A stretch of DNA of 40,177 nucleotides, taken from NCBI GenBank assembly GCA_024643755.1, contig JAHEMG010000009.1, forward strand, positions 1 through 40,177. The letters run 5' to 3'. Made by a program: the position numbers and the translations under genes. Numbering within the stretch: position 1 is the first letter of the stretch; every line of letters starts with the position of its first letter. Under the pieces are notes generated by a model. The model worked only from the letters and a program-made list of their open reading frames with translations, had not been told where the DNA came from and did no database searches. The stretch comes from Flavobacteriales bacterium. Lineage in GTDB: Bacteria > Bacteroidota > Bacteroidia > NS11-12g > UBA955. Below are positions 19,011 through 27,500 of this stretch, piece after piece.

Positions 19011-20708
19011 ATGGAATATCGTTGGCGCGCAAAACCTTTACCCAATCAGGAACAGGTATTGCAACTCTCCGAGAGCATTCGCGTTAACCCATACATAGCC
19101 ACCATCTTGGTTCAACGGGGCATCGACACCTACGAAAAAGCTGAGAAGTTCTTCCGTCCAAAACTAGAAGATTTGCACAACCCCTTCGAAATGAAGGACA
19201 TGGATGTGGCCATCAAACGAATTCAAGCGGCAGTTACCAACCAAGAAGGCATCTTGGTTTATGGCGATTACGATGTAGATGGCACCACCGCGGTGAGTAT
19301 TGTTTACTCGTATTTCAAATCGTTCAACCAAAACATCGAATACTATATCCCCGATCGCTACAAAGAAGGCTACGGGATCAGTAGAGCCGGACTCGAATAC
19401 GCGGCTGCCAATGGATTCACATTGGTCATCACCCTTGACTGCGGTATACGCTCGAATGAATTGGTGGACTATGGCAATCAACTTGGATTAGAAATGATCA
19501 TCTGCGACCACCACCTACCCGGTGAAACATTGCCAAAAGCCGCAGCGATCCTCAACCCCAAACGCAGCGATTGCACCTACCCTTACAAAGAACTTTCAGG
19601 CGCAGGCATCGGATTCAAACTCATCCAGGCCTACAACGAAAAGCAAGGTATGCCCACCGAAATGGTGTACGACTACCTCGATATGGTGGCCGTGAGCATC
19701 GCCTCTGACCTGGTAGATATTCGCGGTGAAAACCGTGTTTTATCATTCTATGGCCTGAAAAAACTCAATGAAAATCCCAGCATCGGCCTGCAAACGCTGC
19801 TCGATGACTGTCCCAAAAAAGAACAATACACCATCTCTGATATCATCTTCGGCATTGGTCCACGCATCAACGCAGCCGGTAGAATTGCCGATGCCAAAGC
19901 CGCGGTAAAGGTGCTCATCGAAAAAGATTACAACACCGCCAAGAAATACGCCAAAGTACTATCAGAAAGAAACCACGAACGCAAAGAACTCGATTCTGAC
20001 ATCACCCGCGACGCAATCGATATGGTGCAAAACAGCCCACGACTGCTCAGCAAATACTCCATGGTGCTCCAAGGCGAAGGCTGGTCGAAAGGTGTCATCG
20101 GCATCGTCGCCTCCCGCATGGTAGAGCAATTCTACAAACCCACCATCGTTTTCTCACTCAATGATGGCATGCTCACGGGTAGTGCCCGCAGTATCAAAAC
20201 CTTCGACATCCACGAAGCCATCGGTGCCTGTGGCGATTTGGTAGAGCAGTTTGGCGGACATAAATATGCCGCTGGATTGAGTATCAAAGTGGAGAATTTC
20301 GATGCCTTTGCAGACAGATTTGAAGCCATCGTGAGAGAAACTGTTACCGAGGAAGATTTGGTCCCCGTGGTAGAGTACGACCTAGAAATGGACACATCCC
20401 TGATCACCCCAAGCATGATGAAAATTTTGAAACAAATTTCTCCATTCGGGCCAGGAAACTCCATCCCCGTCTTCAGAAGCAACAATCTTAGAGCCAACCA
20501 AACGGCCAAAATCCTGAAAGATCGCCACCTCAAAATGCAAGTACAAACGCCCAACGGTCCGATGGACTCCATTGGCTTTGGCCTGGCAGAATATTGGCCA
20601 TCCGTCACCGACAGTCAAATCTTCCACGCCTGTTATTGCATCGAGGAGAACACCTACAACGGACGCACAAATTTGCAGCTCCGTTTGCAAGACATCAAAA
20701 CCAATTAA
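19011..20708 (+). CDS. recJ: Single-stranded-DNA-specific 5'-3' exonuclease RecJ
   Basis: RecJ degrades 5' single strands in recombination and mismatch or base excision repair. The 565 residues carry the DHH phosphoesterase motifs in order: VYGDYDVDGTT (DYDVDG at 86-91), the LDCGI acid at about 143, CDHHLPGE (DHH at 166-168) and the SDLVD acid. The C-terminal DHHA1 and OB regions show GWSKGVIGIVASRMVE, SARS and FGGHKYAAGLSI. Metal-binding Asp and His residues are intact. ATG 19011 fits the family start MEYRWR. Confidence 0.96.
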   Translation: MEYRWRAKPLPNQEQVLQLSESIRVNPYIATILVQRGIDTYEKAEKFFRPKLEDLHNPFEMKDMDVAIKRIQAAVTNQEGILVYGDYDVDGTTAVSIVYSYFKSFNQNIEYYIPDRYKEGYGISRAGLEYAAANGFTLVITLDCGIRSNELVDYGNQLGLEMIICDHHLPGETLPKAAAILNPKRSDCTYPYKELSGAGIGFKLIQAYNEKQGMPTEMVYDYLDMVAVSIASDLVDIRGENRVLSFYGLKKLNENPSIGLQTLLDDCPKKEQYTISDIIFGIGPRINAAGRIADAKAAVKVLIEKDYNTAKKYAKVLSERNHERKELDSDITRDAIDMVQNSPRLLSKYSMVLQGEGWSKGVIGIVASRMVEQFYKPTIVFSLNDGMLTGSARSIKTFDIHEAIGACGDLVEQFGGHKYAAGLSIKVENFDAFADRFEAIVRETVTEEDLVPVVEYDLEMDTSLITPSMMKILKQISPFGPGNSIPVFRSNNLRANQTAKILKDRHLKMQVQTPNGPMDSIGFGLAEYWPSVTDSQIFHACYCIEENTYNGRTNLQLRLQDIKTN

Positions 20709-20720
20709 TCAGGAATTTCC

Positions 20721-20728
20721 TATCTTTC
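20721..20728 (+). promoter_or_regulatory. -7-like box TATCTTTC of the class V aminotransferase gene
   Basis: One base from TAnnTTTG, with only four bases (cggg) before the GTG at 20733. Fits the close-spaced leaderless pattern and supports the GTG start. Confidence 0.45.
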
Positions 20729-20732
20729 CGGG

Positions 20733-22178
20733 GTGAAGCGCAAACATTTCATCCAAACTTTCTCCGCCACCGCTCTTGGCACCGCCCTGCTGCCACAATC
20801 CGTTCACGCCGATACCTTGGCCAATGCAGGAAAGCCACCCAAAGGCAAAAAATCGCCTGAGTACATCGTTCCGCAAACCCCTGGGGTCTCTGCCGCACCC
20901 CACAACGAGGTTTTTTGGGGCGCTGTTGCCAAAAACTTCACCCGACCTGAAGGGTTTATCAACCTTGAAAACGGCTATTTCAGCCACCAGCCACAAGGCA
21001 CACTGCGCTTTCACAACGATGCAGAAACCACCATCAATACCCAAACCAGCCACTTCATGCGCACCGCACAAACCCAAGCCATCGAAGCCGCAAGGACAAC
21101 CTTCGCCGAGTTTCAAGGTTTGATGCCAGAGGAAGTTGCTTTTACCAGAAATACCACCGAAAGCCTCAATATCGTTATCATGGGCACCCAATGGCAGCCG
21201 GGCGATGAAGTGATACTGGGCGATCAAGACTATGGATCCATGGTGGAAGCCTTTCAACAGGCCGTTGCTCGCTGGACGATCCGCCTTAATGTTGCCGAAG
21301 TCCCCATGCACCCCAATAGCGATGCAGAAATCATTCGGGCCTATACCTCGTTGATTACCCCTCGCACGAAAATGCTGCACCTGACACAAATGGTCAACCT
21401 AACCGGACAGCTGATCCCGGTAGTGGCCATAACCCGAGAAGCCAAAAGGATTAATCCCAATATTTTTGTGGTGGTAGACGCCGCACATAGCCTCGCCCAT
21501 ACCCCATTGGATCTATGGGAATTGCGCAATGCCGGGGTTGATGCCATTGGCGGCAGTTTACACAAATGGCTCTGCAACCCCATCGGCGTGGGTTTTTTGT
21601 TCATGAAACAGAAGAACATTCGTGAAATCTGGCCATTGATGGGCGATATCAGCGCAGAGCGAACCGATATCCGCAAGTTTGAGCACCAAGGCACACGTCC
21701 GATCGACTCTCTACAAACCATCGCCAAAGCCATCGAATTCCATCGCCTCATCGGCAGCGCGAACAAATACAACCGCCTCACCTACCTCAAACTCTTGTGG
21801 ATAGGCAACAAACAAGCCCTAGAAACCTTCGGGAAAGGATTGGGTATTTTGAACGATCCTCAATACCAAGCCAATATGAACGCGGTAACCAACCTCACCG
21901 TATTTGATTCATTCAAATTACAATCGCCTTTGTTGCCCTTCAGCCGGGGTGGTGCCATCGCTACCGCCGCGCTCAATGGTTATACACCCAGCGAGTTAGC
22001 ACAAACGCTGATGAGCAAATTTGGCATATTCACTGTTGGCATTGACCACCCCGTGGTTCGAGGCGTACGCGTAACACCACACCTAAGCAGCAGCGCCAGT
22101 GATTGCATCGCTTTAAACAAAGCCTTCACCGCCTTGTGTGTGGATTTGATTCCGCATTTGGAACCCCAGAAAAATTGA
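20733..22178 (+). CDS. Exported class V aminotransferase (isopenicillin-N epimerase-like)
   Basis: A 481-residue PLP enzyme of aminotransferase class V. The Schiff-base lysine is Lys278 in GGSLHKWLCNPIGVGFLF; the upstream VVVDAAHS contains the cofactor aspartate, and TRNTTESLNIV binds the phosphate. Family members include isopenicillin-N epimerases and cysteine desulfurase-like enzymes; the exact reaction is not deducible. The N-terminus (KRKHFIQTFSATALGTALLPQSVHA) looks like a signal peptide with a Tat-like K-R-K-x-F motif lacking a true twin arginine, so periplasmic location is inferred. The GTG start is supported by a box four bases upstream. It follows recJ by 24 bases and ends five bases from the convergent glycosyltransferase. 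Confidence 0.88.
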   Translation: MKRKHFIQTFSATALGTALLPQSVHADTLANAGKPPKGKKSPEYIVPQTPGVSAAPHNEVFWGAVAKNFTRPEGFINLENGYFSHQPQGTLRFHNDAETTINTQTSHFMRTAQTQAIEAARTTFAEFQGLMPEEVAFTRNTTESLNIVIMGTQWQPGDEVILGDQDYGSMVEAFQQAVARWTIRLNVAEVPMHPNSDAEIIRAYTSLITPRTKMLHLTQMVNLTGQLIPVVAITREAKRINPNIFVVVDAAHSLAHTPLDLWELRNAGVDAIGGSLHKWLCNPIGVGFLFMKQKNIREIWPLMGDISAERTDIRKFEHQGTRPIDSLQTIAKAIEFHRLIGSANKYNRLTYLKLLWIGNKQALETFGKGLGILNDPQYQANMNAVTNLTVFDSFKLQSPLLPFSRGGAIATAALNGYTPSELAQTLMSKFGIFTVGIDHPVVRGVRVTPHLSSSASDCIALNKAFTALCVDLIPHLEPQKN

Positions 22179-22183
22179 TTGTT

Positions 22184-23740
22184 TTAATCGCTCACTTTCA
22201 CCCTCACAACAACATCATTGAGGGTATCGCTGTCCGTAAGTCCTGCCGCAAACACAGTTTTGTATTTTTTCAACCCCAACAATTCCGCACGATCCATATT
22301 GCCATCCCTGCGGGCATGAAAATTATCCCATAACAGCACAGAGCCCTTTGGCAACCAATCATGTGCACCGCTGTCTTTGGTATCTACGGACCAAATAGAA
22401 AGCGTACGACTTTCTTTGGGCCACTCGTTCACCGGCTTGGGCGATAGCCATTCTCCGGTTGCTGATTTCGGATGCAATTGCGTTTCCGCACCCCAAGGAT
22501 CAAGATCTTCGGATACATTAATGGCTGGAAGTTGATGTACCAAAACCCCATTGGCATAGGGCGATGTCTTTATCCATTTCAGGACTTGGACGATGGAATA
22601 ATTTCCCTCAGGACATACAAGTCTCCGCCCCCAAGGATAGGGCAAATCAGCACCCGGAAAGGCCACCAAAAACATCCCCACAGAAACCAACCCTTTCAGC
22701 AAACGATTCAAGAACTGAATTTCAACCCGCATGATCAAATCCAAGCTATACATCGACAGCAAGGCCATGATGGGCGATACCGTAACAAAAACACGCACGA
22801 GTCCGTGAGACCCCATCGCGCCTTTCCACCACAAAACACTGTGGGCAACAAAAAAGAATCCCAGTAAGGGCCACCACAACCACAAGGCGATTTGACTGTT
22901 GGGCGCAGGTGTTTTTTTATTCAATCGTTTGAAAACGTACAAAACCACAAACGCCAATGATACCAGGCACAACACAGCGACAATAATGCCCATGATTTCC
23001 CGCTGATGCATCGCGTAATGCCAAAAACTACCATGTCCGGCATCAAACCCACCATCTGTTTCTTGTCGCACATAGGGATTCTGAACGATCAGCCAATTCC
23101 ATTGTTTATGAATGATCGCGCCCACTACCCCATACAACGCAACACCCACCGCAGCCCAAGGCATATAACGCCAACGGTTCCTAAAGGCCAAAAAGACCAA
23201 AATCGCCCCCAGGAGCACAAAGCCTTCGCTCCGAATTACGGGCAGAAACGACGCCACGATGGTTGCTGTTTTCCAGCGATTCCCGGCAAATAAATAACAT
23301 ATCCAAACCAACACCAAGGCATTGGAGGGCTCAGTGAGTGCCGAGTGGGTATTAGCCAAAACGATGGGCTGCCAGGCAAACAAAAAAATCACCATCCAGG
23401 GGTTTTTCAGGCCCAACTTTCTGGCGGTAAGGTACGATAGCCATGCAGTTGCCAGTACACAGAGATGGTTGAGCAACAAAACCGCGCCTATGCCCCACTG
23501 CGCAAACGGCATTGCCAAGGCGGTAAAAAATGGCTTGCCCCACTGATCCAACAACAACTCGGGGTGCTGCCACGCCCATCGCGCATATAAATAATGATTC
23601 CACGAATCTTGTCCACCCGCCGGCACCGACATTGTCCGAGACACAAACAAATCAACCACGGCCACAAGCAGCATGGCCATGGCGGCCGCACTTGAGTTGC
23701 GATTCCATTCGATGCGATTCCAGGAGAATTTGGCCGACAT
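22184..23740 (-). CDS. GT-C type membrane glycosyltransferase
   Basis: A 518-residue polytopic protein of the GT-C (GT39/dolichyl-phosphate mannosyltransferase-like) type, which transfers sugars from lipid-phosphate donors on the outer face of the inner membrane. After the first helix (about 19-37) the first external loop has GGQDSWNHYLYARWAWQHP with Asp45 as the likely catalytic acid, the typical layout of the family. About ten hydrophobic segments follow to residue 360, then a soluble C-terminal domain of roughly 150 residues containing DLDPWGAETQLHP. The acceptor is unknown. The ATG has TAACTTCG four bases upstream. No sugar genes flank it. Confidence 0.8.
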   Translation of the reverse strand: MSAKFSWNRIEWNRNSSAAAMAMLLVAVVDLFVSRTMSVPAGGQDSWNHYLYARWAWQHPELLLDQWGKPFFTALAMPFAQWGIGAVLLLNHLCVLATAWLSYLTARKLGLKNPWMVIFLFAWQPIVLANTHSALTEPSNALVLVWICYLFAGNRWKTATIVASFLPVIRSEGFVLLGAILVFLAFRNRWRYMPWAAVGVALYGVVGAIIHKQWNWLIVQNPYVRQETDGGFDAGHGSFWHYAMHQREIMGIIVAVLCLVSLAFVVLYVFKRLNKKTPAPNSQIALWLWWPLLGFFFVAHSVLWWKGAMGSHGLVRVFVTVSPIMALLSMYSLDLIMRVEIQFLNRLLKGLVSVGMFLVAFPGADLPYPWGRRLVCPEGNYSIVQVLKWIKTSPYANGVLVHQLPAINVSEDLDPWGAETQLHPKSATGEWLSPKPVNEWPKESRTLSIWSVDTKDSGAHDWLPKGSVLLWDNFHARRDGNMDRAELLGLKKYKTVFAAGLTDSDTLNDVVVRVKVSD

Positions 23741-23744
23741 GCGG

Positions 23745-23752
23745 CGAAGTTA
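23745..23752 (-). promoter_or_regulatory. -7-like box TAACTTCG of the GT-C gene
   Basis: TAACTTCG on the minus strand, four bases before the ATG at 23740. The identical octamer with the same spacing precedes the transaldolase gene at 38222-38229, which argues it is functional. Confidence 0.5.
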
Positions 23753-23754
23753 AT

Positions 23755-23787
23755 AAAAAGGGGCGGCAATCTCACGATTGCCGCCCC
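23755..23787 (-). terminator. Rho-independent terminator of leucine dehydrogenase
   Basis: Perfect 12-base stem GGGGCGGCAATC (23760-23771) / GATTGCCGCCCC (23776-23787). On the minus strand it is followed by TTTTTATTAA and sits between the dehydrogenase stop and the TAACTTCG box of the next gene. Confidence 0.88.
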
Positions 23788-23821
23788 CACTCGATTTTCC
23801 CACCCAAGGCGGAAATCAATA

Positions 23822-24925
23822 TTAGTAAGTACTGTGCACCAACATCATATCTTGAATGCGCTTTTCAGCATGCAAAATAGCGGCCTGTTGGTTGTTTACG
23901 TTTTCACGCTCAGACTTTTTGTAAATTTCAAGGATGGTGTTGTAGATATTCTCGGTTTGTGACATGGCATTTTCACGCACATAACCGTTGTATTCAGAAT
24001 ATACGTTGATCAATCCACCGGCATTAATTACGAAGTCAGGGGCATAAATAATGCCTTTGGCCTTCAATGCATCACCATGGATTTTCTCATCTTCCAACTG
24101 GTTGTTTGCTGCACCCGCAACAATCGCACACTTCAACTTTGGCAAGGTTACATCGTTAATGATTCCACCCAAAGCACATGGAGCAAAGATGTCAACATCC
24201 AAGCCAATCATATCTTCGCCGCTCACGATGGTAGCACCGAAACGGGTAGCTGCTGCTTGCAATGAAGAATCATTGATATCAGCAACGTACAATTTAACAC
24301 CTTCTTTGTGCAAGTATTCCAACAAGTGCATACCCACTTTACCGATACCCATAACAGCGGCAGTGCGACCTGCCAAGCTATCATTGCCCCAAGCCTGTTT
24401 GGCAGAAGCTTTGATACCCATGTAAGTACCGTAAGCAGTAACGGGCGATGGATCTCCACCTCCACCCATGCTCTCTGGCAAACCCACTACGTGGTCTGTT
24501 TCCATATTTACATACTCCATGTCGCGGGTAGTAGTTCCCACATCTTCAGCAGTGATGTATTTTCCGTTTAAGTTTTCAACGAAGCGACCGAATTTGCGCA
24601 TCAATGCCTCAGACTTCATTGTGTTGGGGTCGCCAATGATTACCGCTTTTGCACCACCCAAATTCAAGCCTGCTACTGAGGCTTTGTAGGTCATACCGCG
24701 CGACAAACGCATCGCATCACGGATAGCGTCTTTCTCGTGGGCATAATGCCAAAAACGAGTACCACCCAATCCGGGGCCCAATACAGTGTTGTGAATGGCA
24801 ATAATTGCCTTAAGTCCAGTTGCGTGATCTTGACAAAACACGATTTGCTCGTGATTGGTAGATTCCAAACCTGCAAATAAATCAAATGATGTTGCAGGCA
24901 AATTCTGAGTTTGAACGTCAGCCAT
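23822..24925 (-). CDS. Leucine dehydrogenase (Glu/Leu/Phe/Val dehydrogenase family)
   Basis: NAD-dependent oxidative deaminase of branched-chain amino acids, 367 residues, the usual leucine dehydrogenase length. Visible are GLKAIIAIHNTVLGPGLGGTRFW, MTYKASVAGLNLGGAKAVIIGDP with the catalytic lysine, TAEDVGTT, the Rossmann motif AVMGIGKVGMHL with the NAD-type acidic VADIND, and PDFVINAGGLINV. This pattern fits leucine rather than glutamate dehydrogenase. A perfect TATCTTTG box lies ten bases before the ATG, and the gene ends in its own terminator, so it is monocistronic. Confidence 0.93.
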   Translation of the reverse strand: MADVQTQNLPATSFDLFAGLESTNHEQIVFCQDHATGLKAIIAIHNTVLGPGLGGTRFWHYAHEKDAIRDAMRLSRGMTYKASVAGLNLGGAKAVIIGDPNTMKSEALMRKFGRFVENLNGKYITAEDVGTTTRDMEYVNMETDHVVGLPESMGGGGDPSPVTAYGTYMGIKASAKQAWGNDSLAGRTAAVMGIGKVGMHLLEYLHKEGVKLYVADINDSSLQAAATRFGATIVSGEDMIGLDVDIFAPCALGGIINDVTLPKLKCAIVAGAANNQLEDEKIHGDALKAKGIIYAPDFVINAGGLINVYSEYNGYVRENAMSQTENIYNTILEIYKKSERENVNNQQAAILHAEKRIQDMMLVHSTY

Positions 24926-24935
24926 GATAATGGTG

Positions 24936-24943
24936 CAAAGATA
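24936..24943 (-). promoter_or_regulatory. -7 box TATCTTTG of leucine dehydrogenase
   Basis: Perfect TAnnTTTG, ten bases before the ATG at 24925; predicts a very short leader. Confidence 0.55.
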
Positions 24944-24991
24944 CGGAGATTTGGTATAAAAAAATCGTTTTTAGAAGTGTCAATCAGACAC

Positions 24992-25990
24992 TTAAGATTG
25001 CGATGGAATGGGCCTCGGCGGGTATTTGGCTGCCGCGTTTGCAATGGCGCGAATATGATCTGGTGTAGTGCCACAGCAACCGCCCACAATATTCACCCAA
25101 CCTTCTTTGCACCAATCCTCCAACACCGCCGCCATACCTTCTGGGGTGTCGTCATACTCCCCAAATTCGTTGGGCAAACCCGCATTCGGATAACAGCTAA
25201 TCGGCACCCAAGCCACGCGGGCCATTTCTTCGATGAACGGACGCATTTGTGGTGCGCCCAAGGCACAATTCAGTCCCACACTCATCAAATTTCCGTGCGA
25301 TATTGAAATCCAAAAAGCTTCTGCAGTCTGTCCGCTTAACGTCCTACCGCTATTGTCTGTTATCGTACCGCTCACCATCACAGGAATATCCAATCCGCGT
25401 TCTTCTTTGATGGTATTAATCGCGAAAAGCGCCGCCTTACAATTGAGGGTATCGAAAACGGTTTCCACCAGCAGCAAATGCACCCCAGCATCCAACAAAG
25501 CATTGGTTTGTTCGGTATAGCAGGCCACTAGTTCGTCAAACGACACCGCACGATAGCCAGGATTATTCACATCGGGCGATAAACTAGCGGTTTTGTTCGT
25601 AGGTCCGATAGAACCTGCCACATACCTCGGTTTTGAGGGGTCCATGGCGGTGTATTCTTCCGCGGCGGCGAGCGCAAGCGCCGCCGCCGCGGAATTCAAT
25701 TCCTTCACCAAATCCACCATGTGGTAATCCAACATAGAAATGGCATTGGCATTAAACGTATTTGTTTCAATGATATCGGCACCCGCCGCCAAAAATTGCT
25801 TGTGAATATCCGAAATTATTTGTGGCTGAGTCAACACCAACAAATCGTTGTTCCCTTGCAATGCATGGCCAAAATCAGCAAATCTCTCTCCACGGTAATC
25901 CGCCTCAGACAGTTTGTGTTTTTGTATCATCGTGCCCATGGCCCCATCGATGATTAGTATTCGCTCACGCAAATGGTCTTGTATGTTCAT
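24992..25990 (-). CDS. metH1: Homocysteine S-methyltransferase domain protein (stand-alone MetH part 1)
   Basis: A 332-residue protein equal to the N-terminal homocysteine-binding domain of cobalamin-dependent methionine synthase: [66 protein letters not shown] with the first zinc Cys, and [11 protein letters not shown] with the other two. The folate, B12 and activation domains are absent, as in the split metH1/metH2 arrangement known in Bacteroidota, so the partner gene should lie elsewhere. Its ATG overlaps the TGA of the upstream gene (ATGA), implying coupling. Residues 99-111 ([13 protein letters not shown]) are encoded by a GC-rich palindrome. Confidence 0.92.
   Translation of the reverse strand: MNIQDHLRERILIIDGAMGTMIQKHKLSEADYRGERFADFGHALQGNNDLLVLTQPQIISDIHKQFLAAGADIIETNTFNANAISMLDYHMVDLVKELNSAAAALALAAAEEYTAMDPSKPRYVAGSIGPTNKTASLSPDVNNPGYRAVSFDELVACYTEQTNALLDAGVHLLLVETVFDTLNCKAALFAINTIKEERGLDIPVMVSGTITDNSGRTLSGQTAEAFWISISHGNLMSVGLNCALGAPQMRPFIEEMARVAWVPISCYPNAGLPNEFGEYDDTPEGMAAVLEDWCKEGWVNIVGGCCGTTPDHIRAIANAAAKYPPRPIPSQS
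25658..25694. repeat. Intragenic GC-rich inverted repeat B (in metH1)
   Basis: Perfect 13-base arms TTCCGCGGCGGCG (25658-25670) and CGCCGCCGCGGAA (25682-25694) around an 11-base loop AGCGCAAGCGC. It lies inside metH1 codons 99-111. Compared from memory with MetH proteins, this region aligns without an insertion. Arms resemble elements C and D. Confidence 0.85.
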
Positions 25991-26886
25991 TTTGAAATTT
26001 CTTTTATGGTTTGATCCAATACCCGCGCCATCAAATCCAATGCGGTATGGGCTGTCATTCGATTCTGTTCGTCAATACACGCTTCCAACCGCACAGGCAG
26101 CTTGGTTTTGGCAATCAGCATCAGTGGCGACACTGGTCCTTCGCCTTTTTTCGTTGGATAACGAAACTGTACAAATGCCCGTTGCGCGTCGGCATTATTC
26201 AGCGTTGGAAAATCTATGGCCTGTGGCAATCCGTCCTCCACATTCCTCGCATAATACACCACCTCTGGCTCATCTTCGTACAACGCCTGCACATCAACAT
26301 GCTGCATCAGCGTATGCGTTTTCTCAGCAAACACCTGGTCAAATGCCTGCTCTGCGATGCGATAATCACTGGCTGAATCCTTTGGCTGAAAAACCACCAT
26401 CGCTTTGTATTTAAAGGCCACATAACCTTTGCCATTGGCAAATTCTGCATAAAAATACCGCCCCTTATCGATTCCACCTTTCAGCAGATTTCGCTTTTTC
26501 AGCGATTGCATGAATGACTTAAAACGCTCCTCCGACGTAATAGACAAAGCCAAAAAACGCCCCTCCGAAAGTCCGAAAGCCACCACATCCGAATACAAAG
26601 CCAAACCCGGTTCTCCGGCATCTTTCACTTTTGAAAAAATGGGCAGTTTCGAAACAGTTTCACGCAATGCAGTTACACCCGCAGGTGGCACCGTTGAAGC
26701 AGCAAAATCGCCCCGCAGCAACTTGGTTTGCACATGCAAAAACCATTCTGCCGTGGCAGGCACAACCAACACCAGCCTACTTCGGGCATTGAAATTATAC
26801 CACAAATAAATACCAACAGAAATGACGGTAAGGGCTGTAAGACCCATGATCGTAAAAGCGATTCTTCGAAATCCTTTGTCTACCAC
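25987..26886 (-). CDS. Single-pass membrane protein of unknown function
   Basis: A 299-residue protein I do not recognise. One N-terminal membrane helix ([24 protein letters not shown]) is followed by a soluble domain of about 260 residues with [21 protein letters not shown] near its start, reminiscent of periplasmic DUF3352-like proteins, but this is weak. The frame is open to 26982; the GTG at 26886 is chosen because it directly precedes the charged flank (VDKGFRR) of the helix, has TTCCTTTG five bases upstream, and avoids a Cys-rich N-terminus that overlaps a terminator. Its stop overlaps the metH1 start by four bases, so the two are co-translated. Confidence 0.7.
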   Translation of the reverse strand: MVDKGFRRIAFTIMGLTALTVISVGIYLWYNFNARSRLVLVVPATAEWFLHVQTKLLRGDFAASTVPPAGVTALRETVSKLPIFSKVKDAGEPGLALYSDVVAFGLSEGRFLALSITSEERFKSFMQSLKKRNLLKGGIDKGRYFYAEFANGKGYVAFKYKAMVVFQPKDSASDYRIAEQAFDQVFAEKTHTLMQHVDVQALYEDEPEVVYYARNVEDGLPQAIDFPTLNNADAQRAFVQFRYPTKKGEGPVSPLMLIAKTKLPVRLEACIDEQNRMTAHTALDLMARVLDQTIKEISK

Positions 26887-26891
26887 AACTG

Positions 26892-26899
26892 CAAAGGAA
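26892..26899 (-). promoter_or_regulatory. -7-like box TTCCTTTG
   Basis: One base from TAnnTTTG, five bases before the GTG at 26886. Would drive the membrane protein-metH1 operon and supports the shortened start. Confidence 0.35.
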
Positions 26900-26940
26900 C
26901 AACACAGAATGCAAATGCACGCGGGAATGTGCAATCTGCC

Positions 26941-26983
26941 ATAAAATAAATTTGGGTGTCTACCGCATCGGCAAACACCCAAA
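26941..26983 (-). terminator. Rho-independent terminator of the Cys-rich protein gene
   Basis: Arms TTTGGGTGT (26951-26959) and ACACCCAAA (26975-26983) with a 15-base loop. On the minus strand the hairpin is followed by TTTATTTTAT and lies 27 bases past the stop at 27011. Confidence 0.7.
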
Positions 26984-27010
26984 CCAAAGAGTTACTGATT
27001 AAAATAAACC

Positions 27011-27457
27011 TTACTTCTTGCAGCAAGGTTTGCCTTCTGCACCACCGGCACAAGCCTTTTTTACAGGCGCAGAACCTGGGGCTGCAATGGGAGCAGCTAC
27101 CGCTGAAGCTGGAGCAGCAGAAGCAGCAGCCTCTGTATGTCCGCCACACTTGTGCTCAGCAGAACCACCGCAAGCGGCCTTAGGCGCCATGGCAGGAGCG
27201 GCAACTGAAGCAGATGCTGCAGAACCTTCTTTCTTGCAACAAGCCTTTACCTCACCGTTGGCTGCACCGGCTTTGCTACATCCTGCAGCAGAACCTTCTT
27301 TTTTGCAACAAGCTTTGGTTGGCGCTACTGCATCAGCAGGAGCAACTTTCGCCACTTCAATGGCAGGTGTAGTATTGGCAGTTTCGGCCGCTGTTTGGGC
27401 CTGAGAAGCGATTGCAAATCCTGCAATCAACAATCCAAAAGCAATGATTTTTTTCAT
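27011..27457 (-). CDS. Exported Ala- and Cys-rich repeat protein of unknown function
   Basis: A 148-residue protein with a signal peptide (MKKIIAFGLLIAGFAIASQAQ) and a mature part dominated by alanine with ten cysteines at 50, 51, 60, 73, 74, 96, 104, 136, 145 and 146. The unit KACCKKEGSAA occurs twice (about 49-58 and 72-81) and the protein ends GKPCCKK. Histidines at 102 and 107 lie next to Cys104 (SAEHKCGGHTEA). Paired Cys with Lys in a small exported protein suggests metal binding or a disulfide-rich particle, but no family is recognised. It has its own TATATTTG promoter box and terminator, so it is transcribed alone. Confidence 0.78.
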   Translation of the reverse strand: MKKIIAFGLLIAGFAIASQAQTAAETANTTPAIEVAKVAPADAVAPTKACCKKEGSAAGCSKAGAANGEVKACCKKEGSAASASVAAPAMAPKAACGGSAEHKCGGHTEAAASAAPASAVAAPIAAPGSAPVKKACAGGAEGKPCCKK

Positions 27458-27475
27458 AATTTTTATCTATTTATA

Positions 27476-27483
27476 CAAATATA
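27476..27483 (-). promoter_or_regulatory. -7 box TATATTTG of the Cys-rich protein gene
   Basis: Perfect TAnnTTTG, 18 bases before the ATG at 27457, between it and the psd stop. Confidence 0.55.
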
Positions 27484-27500
27484 CAACTTTGAAATCAGAA

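Noticed and set aside
24992-25990. metH1 as a truncated, broken methionine synthase
   Set aside because: The homocysteine domain is complete, including [11 protein letters not shown] and a natural C-terminus. Split MetH is an established arrangement in Bacteroidota, and no remnant of the other domains lies next to it.
27018-27404. 128-residue plus-strand open frame opposite the Cys-rich protein gene
   Set aside because: It is an alanine-rich mirror of the repetitive gene on the other strand. The minus-strand frame has a signal peptide, promoter box and terminator; this one has none.
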